A stretch of DNA of 64,000 nucleotides from Candidatus Methanoplasma cognatum (GCA_009777615.1 WRLM01000001.1:584277-648276), one strand, 5' to 3'; positions 53,909-62,149 are shown, counted from the first letter of the stretch. The notes: a model not told the origin generated them from the letters alone. Numbers and translations are program-made.

Positions 53909-55021
53909 ATGGATTTAGATGAAAAGATAACAGAAGCCCACAAAAAAAGAGTAAAATACGGCTATATGATGGCCTTATTCTGCGCGATCCTCTGGGCAAT
54001 ATGGTACATCCCAGGGACATACATATGGGACTTCGACGTCATCGGAGATTTCCTTGCGATCGCCGGCGGTAAAGTCGGCGACGACGCGGGGACGATCGTC
54101 GCGGCGATGCTGATCACCGCGCTGAACGCCGCATTCGTTATTCTCTCGTACTTGATATGGAATTTCTTCCTCGGAACGGCAAAGTTCGCCGAGATGAAGA
54201 GAAGCATAAGAGAAATGAGAGCTTGTACGAAGTACTATTTCCTCGGAGCTATCTGCGGAGGGCCGGTTGCCATCCTTGGGTCATTCCTTGCGATGGGATA
54301 TGTGGGCGGCGCATTTGCGGCAGTCGCGGCGCTTGCCTATCCGGTCATAGGCACGCTGCTGTCTAGAGTATGGCTGGGTCAGAAGGTCTCCCACAGGGCG
54401 ATCGCCGGCATACTGATTATCCTGATAGGGAGCATTACCATCTTTGGAATAGGCATGATAGCCGATATCAGAGATCCCCTTGTGCCCGACAGTGTCATGA
54501 TCGGCTATATTGGCGGGATAATGGCATTGTGCGGCTGGGGTATCGAGGGAGCTATCGCGGCAAAGGGTATCGACGTATCGGAGCCGGATGTTGCGATAAC
54601 GATGAGATTCGCTATGGAGAACATCATCTGGTGGGCCATAGCGCTGCCTGTGCTTGCTCTGATGTCCTTCCCTGTTTGGGAATATGCATGGAAAATGATC
54701 TCCGACCCGGTGATACTGCTCACGCTCGTGATGCTGGGACTGACCTTCGGATTCTGTTACGTAGCGTGGTACAAAGCGTTCCCCCTGATAGGGGTAGGAA
54801 GAGGCCAAGGTATCGGAAGTCTTTACGGTATCTTTTCCGTAATATTCCTGATCCTTTTCTTCGGTGTGACTGCAGCTATAGGTGACGGTCTGGATCGTCA
54901 GATCTCACTGGTGGCTGGCGCCATACTCTGTACGGTAGGAACTCTGATAATGTTCACAGAAAAGACAGAGAACGTCGAATCCCTGAGAGAAACAGGAGAA
55001 AATACGGAGGAACAACCATGA
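53909..55021 (+). CDS. mttP: Trimethylamine permease
   Basis: 370 residues with ten hydrophobic segments arranged as two five-helix halves, the drug/metabolite transporter build. It opens with an amphipathic stretch and CAILWAIWYIPGTYIWDFDVIG, has GPVAILGSFLAMGYVGGAFAAVAALAYPVIGTLLSR in the first half and GFCYVAWYKAFPLIGVGRGQGIGSLYG in the second. MttP of Methanosarcina has this size and position (mttB-mttC-mttP). Import of trimethylamine is inferred from context. The stop overlaps the next gene by ATGA. Confidence 0.85.
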   Translation: MDLDEKITEAHKKRVKYGYMMALFCAILWAIWYIPGTYIWDFDVIGDFLAIAGGKVGDDAGTIVAAMLITALNAAFVILSYLIWNFFLGTAKFAEMKRSIREMRACTKYYFLGAICGGPVAILGSFLAMGYVGGAFAAVAALAYPVIGTLLSRVWLGQKVSHRAIAGILIILIGSITIFGIGMIADIRDPLVPDSVMIGYIGGIMALCGWGIEGAIAAKGIDVSEPDVAITMRFAMENIIWWAIALPVLALMSFPVWEYAWKMISDPVILLTLVMLGLTFGFCYVAWYKAFPLIGVGRGQGIGSLYGIFSVIFLILFFGVTAAIGDGLDRQISLVAGAILCTVGTLIMFTEKTENVESLRETGENTEEQP

Positions 55022-55329
55022 TGGAAGGGCGCCCCTATAAATTCCGGATACTGGAGATACTAGACGCCGAAGGACCCACATGGAACAGGGATCTCGTGAA
55101 ACAGCTCCAAATGGAGTACAATATGCCCTCGGATTATTACAGGGACTGCCTGAACTTCGATCTGATCGAAGTGGCGGCATCCGGCATGGTCGCCGAGGGG
55201 GAGACGCTGATCGATGAGGAAGGTACTTTCAGAAAAGGCCGCCTCCTGATACAGTATCACATTACTCCCTTGGGATTGGACTTCCTGAACGAACTCAGAT
55301 CTAAGGTAAAGCCAAGGAAAGGTGAGTAA
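55018..55329 (+). CDS. Small winged-helix-like protein of the trimethylamine operon
   Basis: 103 residues; its ATG overlaps the mttP stop, so it is made with the permease. The helices FRILEILDAEGPTWNRDLVKQL and YNMPSDYYRDCLNFDLIEVAASG and the strand pair RLLIQYHITPLGLDFLNEL match the shape of a winged-helix DNA-binding domain (helix-turn-helix then a beta wing with a final helix). This suggests a regulator, perhaps of the mtt/mtm operons that share the leader element, but neither DNA binding nor any effector is shown by sequence. I do not recognise a named family. Confidence 0.6.
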   Translation: MMEGRPYKFRILEILDAEGPTWNRDLVKQLQMEYNMPSDYYRDCLNFDLIEVAASGMVAEGETLIDEEGTFRKGRLLIQYHITPLGLDFLNELRSKVKPRKGE

Positions 55330-55330
55330 A

Positions 55331-55468
55331 ATGATGTGGGAAGAGATAGCTGAATCGTACTTCTCGAACGGTATAATTCCAAAAGGCGAATATGTGTTCA
55401 TGGCCCTCATATTGGGAGTGTGCGTACTTGCCCTTTGGAGAGCCCGCAAGATGGTCTCTGATATCTGA
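55331..55468 (+). CDS. 45-residue single-pass membrane protein
   Basis: The ATG at 55331 comes one base after the stop of the winged-helix gene, and the frame ends at TGA 55466-55468, directly before the operon terminator. The predicted peptide begins MMWEEIAESYFSNG, has one hydrophobic helix (YVFMALILGVCVLALW, residues 21-36) and a basic end RARKMVSDI, so the C-terminus should face the cytoplasm. Ribosome site GGTGAG upstream. Location inside the operon, tight spacing and the helix make it a believable gene; it could be a small subunit of the permease. Not recognised. Confidence 0.6.
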   Translation: MMWEEIAESYFSNGIIPKGEYVFMALILGVCVLALWRARKMVSDI

Positions 55469-55479
55469 AAGTCCTTAAA

Positions 55480-55515
55480 CGGCCGAAAGGCCGCAAAACC
55501 CTTTAATTTTTTTAA
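55480..55515 (+). terminator. Terminator of the trimethylamine operon
   Basis: CGGCC (55480-55484) pairs with GGCCG (55489-55493) around a GAAA tetraloop, followed by AAAACCCTTTAATTTTTTT. It lies 11 bases after the last stop codon of the mttBCP unit. Confidence 0.65.
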
Positions 55516-55617
55516 AACAATTTCTATGAGAAATCATTTAATATAAGAACGTTCTCCTTCAAAATTGAATAGTTAATTTTAAATATTGAAACAAGGGTCG
55601 TCCAATAGTACAATAAT

Positions 55618-55714
55618 AATTTTTAAATACTTTTATAGTAATAGTAAAACAGGTTCGAAATGCTGATGTCATTTAATAACGGATGACAGCAAGCGCGCAC
55701 TATGGAGGAAGAAC
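55618..55714 (+). promoter_or_regulatory. Promoter and structured leader of the monomethylamine operon
   Basis: AATTTTTAAATAC (55618-55630) is the TATA-like part; the leader starts near 55650. GGTTCGAAATGCTG (55652-55665) and CAAGCGCG (55690-55697) are identical to the leader of mttB. Between them TGTCAT (55667-55672) pairs with ATGACA (55683-55688); the paired bases are not those of mttB, so the stem is kept while the sequence changes. GGAGGAAGA (55704-55712) is the ribosome site. Confidence 0.75.
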
Positions 55715-56350
55715 ATGAGCATAGAGCAGATCTTGGCAGACCTCAGAACGGCGGTCGAGACCTGGAACGTAAAACTTGCCCAGGACTCGACGAATGCCGC
55801 CATCAAAGAGGGTATAAAAGTAAAAGAAATAATAGAAAAAGGCCTCGGAAAAGGAATGGAGACCATAGGAGAAAGATTCGACAAGGCAGAGATATATCTG
55901 CCTCAGGTGGTGGCAGCATCCAAAACGATGGAGGCCGCCATAAAGATCCTTGAGCCGCTGATGACGTCAGGCGCGGGGGCGCTCAGGGGAACCGTGATAA
56001 TGGGTACTGTAGAGGGGGACATCCATGAGATCGGAAAGAACGTGTGCTGTGCGATGCTCAGGGGAGCAGGGTACAATGTGATCGACCTCGGGCCGGACAC
56101 ATCGTCGCAGGCTTTCCTTGACGCAGCGGAGGAGAACAACGCAAAGATAATCGGCGGCTCCGCACTGATGACCACGACGCTTGAGTCGCAGAGGGAGCTG
56201 GTAGAGGCCAAGAAAGAGGTTGATGCGCCGTACAAGTGCATCTTCGGCGGCGCACCCTGCACAAAAGCATGGTGCGACGAGATCGGCGCGGACGGATACT
56301 CCGCGACGGCAGCCGAGATTATCGAACTCGTGAATGAACTGATGAAGTGA
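55715..56350 (+). CDS. mtmC: Monomethylamine corrinoid protein
   Basis: 211 residues. Helical cap (AAIKEGIKVKEIIEKGLGKGM), then the cobalamin domain with GDIHEIGKN (lower-axial His104), VIDLGPDTSSQAF and FGGAPCTKAWCDEIGADGYS. Assigned to monomethylamine since mtmB starts five bases after its stop. It passes the methyl group from MtmB to the coenzyme M methylase. The leader shared with mttB suggests common control of the first and last steps of trimethylamine use. Confidence 0.92.
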   Translation: MSIEQILADLRTAVETWNVKLAQDSTNAAIKEGIKVKEIIEKGLGKGMETIGERFDKAEIYLPQVVAASKTMEAAIKILEPLMTSGAGALRGTVIMGTVEGDIHEIGKNVCCAMLRGAGYNVIDLGPDTSSQAFLDAAEENNAKIIGGSALMTTTLESQRELVEAKKEVDAPYKCIFGGAPCTKAWCDEIGADGYSATAAEIIELVNELMK

Positions 56351-56355
56351 TAAAA

Positions 56356-57741
56356 ATGGCAGCGACAAGACCACTCAGTATAGGCGACGTTTACGACAGG
56401 TTCGTAAAGGGTAAGAAGGTTCCGGAGAGTGAATGGGACTACAATATCCTCCCTACCAAACTCACCGAACTAAAAGAAAAATACAAACTTAACTTCGGGA
56501 ACAAATTCATACCGGAGGACAAACAGACGATGAACGACCTTTTCTACGCCGGCATCGAGATGCTGGTGGAAACAGGATACTATTGCGCTGACCTCGGCCG
56601 TGTCATGAAGGTCACGGAGGAAGAGGTGTGGGAAGGGATCAAGAAGACCCCTACCAAGCTCATACTCGGAGAGGGCAGGGACATAGCCCGCTTCTACCCC
56701 AGGCGCGGGAACAGCCCCGTGAAGCCCATCGTTCAGGGAGGGCCGACGGGATCCCCGGTATCAGAGGACATATTCGTTCAGGTCATGCAGTCGTATGCGC
56801 AAGAGGCGACAGTTGACACTCTTGTCAACGGCGTTATGACCACGATAGAGGGGCACCCCGCAAAGACCAACACGCCGTATGAGATCTATGCTATGATGGC
56901 AGAGCTCCGCGCCGTAAAAGAGGCGCGCATAAGGGCCGGAAGGCCCGGGATGGGAATATAGGGACCGGAGACGCCGCTGTCCGCAGCGGGACGTCTCGCA
57001 GCCGATATGACCAACGCAGGTCTCAGGGTAACGGACGCGCATGAGTGCTCCCAGCTCAATGAGCTCAAGATCGATATGGTGGGCCTCAACATGCTCGCCG
57101 GCTGGACAACCAACGGGGACACGATAATGATAGAGCAGATGCCGATATTCGGCGGGTACACCGGCGGCCTCGAGGAGACAGCCATCTGCGACGTCGCGAC
57201 AACGCTCGGATCCTTCGTACTGTTCAGCGGGAACTTCCACCTGGACGGACCGATCCACATAAGGTGGAACGTGACGACGGCAAAAGAAACCCTCCAGGTG
57301 GCGGGACACGTCGCGGCGGCGATCGACGCCAACACAGACCTTCTGCTTGCGAACCAGTACTACCCCGGAGCCGGGCCCTGCACGGAGATGTGTCTCCTTG
57401 AGACAGCGACGCAGGCCATTACCGACACCGGGTCCGGAAGGGAGATGCTCTCAGGTTCCGCTGCGGCGAAAGGCGTCGCCCAGGACAAGACCACCGGGAT
57501 GGAGGCAAGGATAATGGGAGAGGCCGCAAGAACGGCGGCCGGGATGAAGGTCTCCGACCTCAATGAGATCATAGGAAAGGTCCTTTCCATATACGAGAAA
57601 GGATTCGTCAGCCCGCCCTTGGGCAAGACCTTCCGCGAGTGCTATGATGTAAAGACCGTCAAGCCCACGGCAGAGTATCTCGAGGTATACAGCGGCGCTC
57701 TCAAGACGCTCAGGGACTGCGGTCTCGACATCAAACACTAA
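56356..57741 (+). CDS. mtmB: Monomethylamine methyltransferase, pyrrolysine-containing (copy 1)
   Basis: 461 residues with UAG at 56959-56961 as pyrrolysine 202, exactly the position in Methanosarcina MtmB, in the context GRPGMGI-Pyl-GPET. Downstream hallmarks: SQLNELKID, EQMPIFGGYTGG, NFHLDGPIHIRWN, NQYYPGAGPCTEMCLLE, SGREMLSG and DKTTGMEARIMGE. A possible GTG start at 56347 overlaps mtmC; the ATG at 56356 gives the normal N-terminus. The enzyme methylates MtmC with monomethylamine, releasing ammonia. It ends with TAA and a strong terminator. Confidence 0.96.
56968..56997 (+). promoter_or_regulatory. Hairpin just after the mtmB amber codon (PYLIS-like)
   Basis: GAGACG-CCGCTG (56968-56979) pairs with CAGCGG-ga-CGTCTC (56984-56997) around loop TCCG, twelve base pairs with a two-base bulge, starting six bases after the UAG. 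In the second mtmB the upper stem is kept as CCCGTTG/CGGCGGG (58526-58543) with the same TCCG loop but two G-U pairs, and the lower stem is lost. In Methanosarcina a similar element was proposed to help, though not to be essential for, UAG translation. Confidence 0.6.
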
Positions 57742-57750
57742 GAACAAACA

Positions 57751-57783
57751 GACCGCGGCGGATGCCGCGGTCATCCATTTTTA
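57751..57783 (+). terminator. Terminator of the monomethylamine operon
   Basis: GACCGCGGC (57751-57759) is perfectly complementary to GCCGCGGTC (57764-57772) around GGAT; the tail ATCCATTTTTATG follows. It lies nine bases after the mtmB stop. Confidence 0.65.
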
Positions 57784-57842
57784 TGCTGGCTCATATCTGG
57801 GTGCCGCCACCGATGATCGCATTTTTACTCTGTTTTAAGTGA

Positions 57843-57908
57843 TAGTATATTAATACGATGGTTACATGATGTAAAGCTTTTAATACCGTACGTCCATGTA
57901 ATAGTTAT
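57843..57908 (+). promoter_or_regulatory. Promoter and palindrome upstream of the second mtmB
   Basis: AGTATATTAATAC (about 57844-57856) is TATA-like. TTACAT-g-ATGTAA (57862-57874) is a perfect 13-base palindrome just downstream, well placed for an operator. There is no trace of the leader element found ahead of mttB and mtmC and no clear ribosome site, so the transcript may be nearly leaderless. Confidence 0.45.
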
Positions 57909-59288
57909 ATGGTTGCACCGAGGGCGCTGGACATCTATGAATCGTTTGATAGATTCGCTTCAGGGAAGAAGGTCAGAGAGGATACTTGGGACTACGTTAC
58001 CGTTCCGACGAACGCTTTGGCCATGAAGGAAAAATACAACATCAATTTTGATAACAAAATAATCCCGGAGGATGAGGATCTGGCAGACAGGCTGTTCCAC
58101 GCAGGCGTCGAAATGCTTGCCTGCACCGGTTTCTACAACACCAACCTCGGAAGGGCGCTGTCGATCTCCGAGGAGGAGATATACGAAGGTCTTAAGAAGG
58201 CCCCGAAGAAGATCAAAATGGGCAGAGGCAATGAGAGGATAACCTGCAAAGCAAGAAAGGGGAACTCAAAAAGAAAACCCATAATCCAGGGAGGCCCCAC
58301 CGGCGCACCCGTGTCCGAAGAGATATTCCCCAACATGATGCAGAGCTATGCTCAGGAAGCCGCCGTTGACACGCTTGTGAGCGGCATTCTCAACACAGTC
58401 AGCGGAAGGCCTTCGACGACCAACACGCCTTGGGAGATAAAGGCAACGCTGGCAGAGATAAGGTACGTCAGAGAGGCATGCAGCATGGCCGGAAGGCCGG
58501 GCATGGGGATATAGGGTCCGGAGACCCCGTTGTCCGCGGCGGGAAGACTGTCGTCGGACCTCACGGAGTACGGTCTCAGATACTATGATGCGCACGAGGT
58601 GTCCCAACTCAACGAACTGAAGATAGACAACGCCGGCATGACGATGATAGCGGGATGGGCGACAGCGGCCAGCATAATCATGATGGAGCAGATGCCCATA
58701 TTCGGCGGATACTCGGGAGGCGTCGAGGAGACAGCCATCTGTGACGTGGCAACAATGCTGGCATCCTTTGCGCTTTTCGACTGCGACATACACCTGGACG
58801 GTCCGATCCACATAAGATGGGGTACGACCACCACGAGAGAGACATTGCAGATAGCAGCGCATGCGGCGGTGGCACTGGACAGGAACACAGACCTCCTCCT
58901 GGCCAACCAGTATTACACCCTGGCAGGGCCCTGCACTGAGATGTGCCTTCTGGAAGTGGCGGCGCAGGCGATAGCCGACACAGCCTCAGGAAGGGAGCTC
59001 ATATCGGGTTCCGCATCGTCGAAAGGGGTCGTCAAGGACAAGACCACTGGCATGGAGGCCCGTATGATGGGCGAAGCGGCGGCGGCCGCGGCGGGAATGG
59101 AGATATCGGCGGCGAATGACATATTGGATAATATCGTCGCGTCGTACAAAGATAATTACCCAAAGCCTCCTCCCGGAAAAAGGTTCCAAGAATGCTATGA
59201 CGTGAAGGAGATAAGGCCTACGGATGAGTATCTGGACGTATATGACAGAGCGCTTAAGACGCTCAACAGATGCGGGATCCAGATCTGA
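57909..59288 (+). CDS. mtmB: Monomethylamine methyltransferase, pyrrolysine-containing (copy 2)
   Basis: 459 residues with UAG at 58512-58514 as pyrrolysine 202 in GRPGMGI-Pyl-GPET. It shares all landmarks with copy 1 (SQLNELKID, EQMPIFGGYSGG, IHLDGPIHIRWG, NQYYTLAGPCTEMCLLE, DKTTGMEARMMGE) but is clearly diverged over the N-terminal third and C-terminal tail. No corrinoid gene of its own lies next to it; instead ramA follows after eight bases, so copy 2 and the activator are made together. Whether it prefers monomethylamine or another methylated amine is open. Confidence 0.93.
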
Positions 59289-59296
59289 GGTAGGCA

Positions 59297-60934
59297 ATGG
59301 CGGACTACTGCATCGCACTGGATATCGGCACAAGCGGACTCAGGTCGCAGCTGTTGGACATGGAGAGCGGTAAAACGCTGGCCACTTCCATAACCGCACG
59401 CCATCCGATACCCGGAATGAATGTCATCGACCATGTAAATTATGCGATGACCTCCGGCAGCGATGTTGCGAACGGACTGATAATAACGGCTGTCAACTCT
59501 TTATTCTCATCTTTCGGCGTCGATCTGTCGAAAGTCAAAGTGGTCGCGGTGTGCGGCAATCCGTTCCAGCTGTCCCTTTTTCAGAACATAGAGATCAGGG
59601 ACCTCGCGTACGCGGGAAAGAACATGCTGGAGTCATTGGGAGTGGTCTCCCCGCCGAGGGACGGGGACATTGTCAAAGCGACGGACCTGGGAATAAAAGG
59701 GATGCCCGAAGCCGTTGTCATGATACCTCCCGCCGTCACTCACGAGATAGGGGCCGACGCGATCGCTATGCTTCTGATAACAAATGTTCTCGATTCAAAG
59801 GAACCCTGCATAGTCGTGGATTACGGTACCAATGCGGAGATGGCCCTGATAGTGGACGGGAATGTTTACACCGGATCCGCGGCGGCGGGGCCGGCGCTGG
59901 AGGGCCAGCAGATAGAGAGAGGGATGCTTGCATCCCCCGGTGCGGTGGCCGACGTCAATATCAAGGGGAACGGGTGGGAATGCACGGTCCTCGACGGCTC
60001 GATGAAGGACAGCCGCGGCGATGTGGTCGATCCTCTGACGGGAAAGGTCGCAGAAAAAGGAGTGATGCACGGCGAGGCGAAAGGAATAACCGGGACTGGG
60101 GTGGTCGCATCGATATACTGCGGCATCGAAACGGGAATGATAACGCCGCCGAACATACACACCCCCGACGGAGCGCTTCATCTCCAGGACGGCATCAACA
60201 TCTGTTCCAAGGACATCGACGAGGCCGGCAAAGCGATAGGGGCGCTCAGAGCAGGGTTCCTTACGTTGCTGCTTGAGGCCGGCGTCTGGACCGGCGACGT
60301 CAAATTGGCATACATGTCCGGAGCTTCGGGGTTATATGTGGATGCGAGAAAGGCCCTAAGGATAGGCATGGTGGTGCCCGGAGCGGAAAGGATAGTCCAA
60401 TTCGGCAACACCTCGATAGAGCTGGCAAGAAGGCTGGCGACGGGAAAGGTAAGCCTCGAAAGCCTCAGAGAATTCGCAAAGCGCCTCAGAGCAACGCACT
60501 GCATGTTCGCTACCGCGAAAGCGTTCAAGGATATCTATTCCATAGAGTATTCTCTCTGGTCCCAAGGAATGCCGGCGTCAGAATATAACAACATGATGGA
60601 CGTCTACGACCTGCCGCATATACCCGATCCGGTACCGGATCCGGAAGTGAAAAGAATGTCGGCGACGGATCTTCCCGACACGGAAGGAAGGACAGTCAAG
60701 ATCCTGGAGAACGCAGGCACGGTGCTGGCGGGCGCGATCGAAGGCTGCACTATGTGCGGAGCATGTGTCGAAGAATGTCCGGAGGACGCGATAACGGTCG
60801 TCAAAGAGGGCGAAGAGATATTTGGGAGGATATTGTCCGACCGCTGCGCCGGCACCGCATGCAGAAGATGCGAGAGGGCATGTCCCGAAAGCGTGCTTAA
60901 GATAACGCCTTTCACGATGATCGGCCGTTCTTAA
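59297..60934 (+). CDS. ramA: Methylamine corrinoid protein reductive activase
   Basis: 545 residues, the usual size of RamA. The N-terminus YCIALDIGTSGLRSQLLD and the VDYGTNAEMALIV block (about 173-185) are the nucleotide-binding strands of an ASKHA-type fold. The C-terminus has two [4Fe-4S] motifs, CTMCGACVEECP (Cys 484, 487, 490, 494) and CAGTACRRCERACP (Cys 517, 522, 525, 529). RamA reduces Co(II) corrinoid back to Co(I) with ATP, serving MtmC, MtbC and MttC alike. It starts eight bases after the second mtmB and converges, with four overlapping bases, on the SMR pair. Confidence 0.95.
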   Translation: MADYCIALDIGTSGLRSQLLDMESGKTLATSITARHPIPGMNVIDHVNYAMTSGSDVANGLIITAVNSLFSSFGVDLSKVKVVAVCGNPFQLSLFQNIEIRDLAYAGKNMLESLGVVSPPRDGDIVKATDLGIKGMPEAVVMIPPAVTHEIGADAIAMLLITNVLDSKEPCIVVDYGTNAEMALIVDGNVYTGSAAAGPALEGQQIERGMLASPGAVADVNIKGNGWECTVLDGSMKDSRGDVVDPLTGKVAEKGVMHGEAKGITGTGVVASIYCGIETGMITPPNIHTPDGALHLQDGINICSKDIDEAGKAIGALRAGFLTLLLEAGVWTGDVKLAYMSGASGLYVDARKALRIGMVVPGAERIVQFGNTSIELARRLATGKVSLESLREFAKRLRATHCMFATAKAFKDIYSIEYSLWSQGMPASEYNNMMDVYDLPHIPDPVPDPEVKRMSATDLPDTEGRTVKILENAGTVLAGAIEGCTMCGACVEECPEDAITVVKEGEEIFGRILSDRCAGTACRRCERACPESVLKITPFTMIGRS

Positions 60935-61311
60935 TCGGAGCCGTCCCCCGCATCGGGATCAGGTGCAGCTTTGACCTCATTACTGCCGCATGAGAGTTCC
61001 ACTCCGACAATGCCGACGATAATGATCGCCGCGAACAGCAGTCTTGACAGAAGGAACGGGTCGTTGGCGATGATGATGCCCAAGACTATGCTGCAGATCG
61101 TTCCGACGCCGACCCACACGGCGTAACCTCCGCCGACGGGCACCCCTCTTTTCAAGCCTATGTTCAGGAGGCTTACGCTTGTGAAAATGAACCCGATAGT
61201 GGCAATGGTCCATAAGATGTTCGTGAATCCGTGGGACTTATCCATACACAAAGCCCACACGGCTTCAAAAACGCCGCCCATCAGCACGATCGCCCATATC
61301 CATTGTTTCAT
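60931..61311 (-). CDS. SMR family transporter subunit (paired, downstream gene)
   Basis: 126 residues from the ATG complementary to 61309-61311, one base after the stop of its partner; an earlier in-frame start would add nine residues. Four hydrophobic helices with the essential glutamate in GGVFEAVWAL (about residue 13) and GGGYAVWVGVGT (about 60-71), the small-multidrug-resistance pattern. A polar tail (SCGSNEVKAAPDPDAGDGSD) is unusual. SMR proteins work as dimers; paired genes make heterodimers of opposite orientation. It overlaps ramA tail to tail. Confidence 0.85.
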   Translation of the reverse strand: MKQWIWAIVLMGGVFEAVWALCMDKSHGFTNILWTIATIGFIFTSVSLLNIGLKRGVPVGGGYAVWVGVGTICSIVLGIIIANDPFLLSRLLFAAIIIVGIVGVELSCGSNEVKAAPDPDAGDGSD

Positions 61312-61312
61312 C

Positions 61313-61639
61313 TCAGACCTCCAATCCCAGACCGACAACGCCGACCAATATCAGGAATATGAAGAACAGCCGTTTCCTTTCGATCATTTCCTTATACAGA
61401 ATGACACCCAGCACGGTCGTGCCGATCGTGCCTATCCCCGTCCATACGGCGTAAGCCGTCCCCACCGGTATCTCTCTCATGGCCAAAGACAAAAAGAACG
61501 GACTTGTCAAAATCAAAATTCCGGTTATAACTGCCCATTTTATATTTTTATGCACATTGTATTTCTTCATGGCAAGGACCCATGCCGGCTCCAGAAGCCC
61601 CCCTATGATGAGCCATGTATAAGCCATAAGACTGAACAT
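61313..61639 (-). CDS. SMR family transporter subunit (paired, guanidinium-exporter-like)
   Basis: 108 residues, four helices. GLLEPAWVLAMK (essential Glu about residue 16) and REIPVGTAYAVWTGIGTIGTTVLGVILYKE match the guanidinium-exporter (Gdx/SugE) branch rather than the drug-exporting EmrE branch. With the downstream gene it forms a probable heterodimer like YkkC/YkkD. Gdx proteins export guanidinium and small alkyl derivatives in exchange for protons. Position in the methylamine island is suggestive but may be accidental. Confidence 0.85.
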   Translation of the reverse strand: MFSLMAYTWLIIGGLLEPAWVLAMKKYNVHKNIKWAVITGILILTSPFFLSLAMREIPVGTAYAVWTGIGTIGTTVLGVILYKEMIERKRLFFIFLILVGVVGLGLEV

Positions 61640-61797
61640 TCCAATATCTCCGGAATTGAACGATGTGCTTGCCGGCAGCGTACGCCGGCTGTAAATGCAG
61701 CAGTGTGTATCAGTATTAATATTATTTCATCTTAAATCTTATTATTATAGTTAGTTTTAAATAGTTATATCTACAAATGAAATATTATAATGGACAT

Positions 61798-61808
61798 GTT
61801 TATATACG
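61798..61808 (+). promoter_or_regulatory. TATA box ahead of the structured RNA candidate
   Basis: GTTTATATACG is the clearest archaeal TATA box in the 61640-62079 gap. Initiation 25-30 bases downstream would fall at about 61829, exactly where the first stem of the RNA candidate begins. A weaker box, TCTTTATGTG near 62036-62045, could serve pylT on its own. Confidence 0.6.
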
Positions 61809-61828
61809 AGTAAAACGTATTAAATAAT

Positions 61829-62030
61829 GCGGTACCAGTGTAACAGGTAGGCAGCGTACCGCAGAGACGATCCTTCCCGTACAGGATCACCCTCGTTTGA
61901 CATTCATCCGGGGAACCTGTCCGCCTGCGGGCATTCTACTCCTCCTCCTTACAAATAGATGAGGCGGACAGGAACTTACCGTAACACATACGGTTCCGAA
62001 CGGTCGTCTGTTTCATTACCCAGACGCCGC
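61829..62030 (+). ncRNA. Candidate structured RNA upstream of pylT (unassigned)
   Basis: Five successive stems are visible: GCGGTAC/GTACCGC (61829-61835 with 61856-61862); GATCCT/AGGATC (61869-61874 with 61883-61888); CCTGTCCGCCT/AGGCGGACAGG, eleven perfect pairs (61916-61926 with 61962-61972); ACCGTA/TACGGT (61978-61983 with 61989-61994); CGG-t-CGTCTG/CAGACG-CCG (62001-62010 with 62021-62029). A TATA box sits at the right distance upstream. There is no long reading frame. I do not see the conserved cores of SRP RNA or RNase P RNA. It could be a separate RNA or the leader of the pylTSB transcript. Confidence 0.5.
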
Positions 62031-62079
62031 AAGAATCTTTATGTGTGCGGGCAGTATCAAGGTGTATCAATGATGGAAC

Positions 62080-62149
62080 GGGGGACGGTCTGGGACCGGT
62101 AAGCCTCTAAAGCCCAACCAGCGGGGTTCGATTCCCCGGTCTCTCGCCA
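62080..62149 (+). tRNA. pylT: tRNA-Pyl (anticodon CUA)
   Basis: 70 nucleotides. Acceptor GGGGGAC pairs with GTCTCTC (two G-U pairs), discriminator G, and CCA is encoded. The T stem CGGGG/CCCCG and loop TTCGATT are normal. The D stem GGTC/GACC follows the acceptor with no base between and has a three-base loop. The anticodon loop CTCTAAA gives CUA, which reads UAG. The anticodon stem is interrupted: only two pairs next to the loop (GC/GC), then mismatched AA opposite CC, then outer pairs. A broken anticodon stem and missing position 8 are known for tRNA-Pyl of Methanomethylophilus. The last A is also the first base of the pylS start codon. Confidence 0.93.

Noticed and set aside
61829..62030. 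Structured region as SRP RNA or RNase P RNA
   Set aside because: I find neither the SRP GGAA-loop/AGCA core nor the conserved RNase P pairing-core sequences, and the length is short for both.
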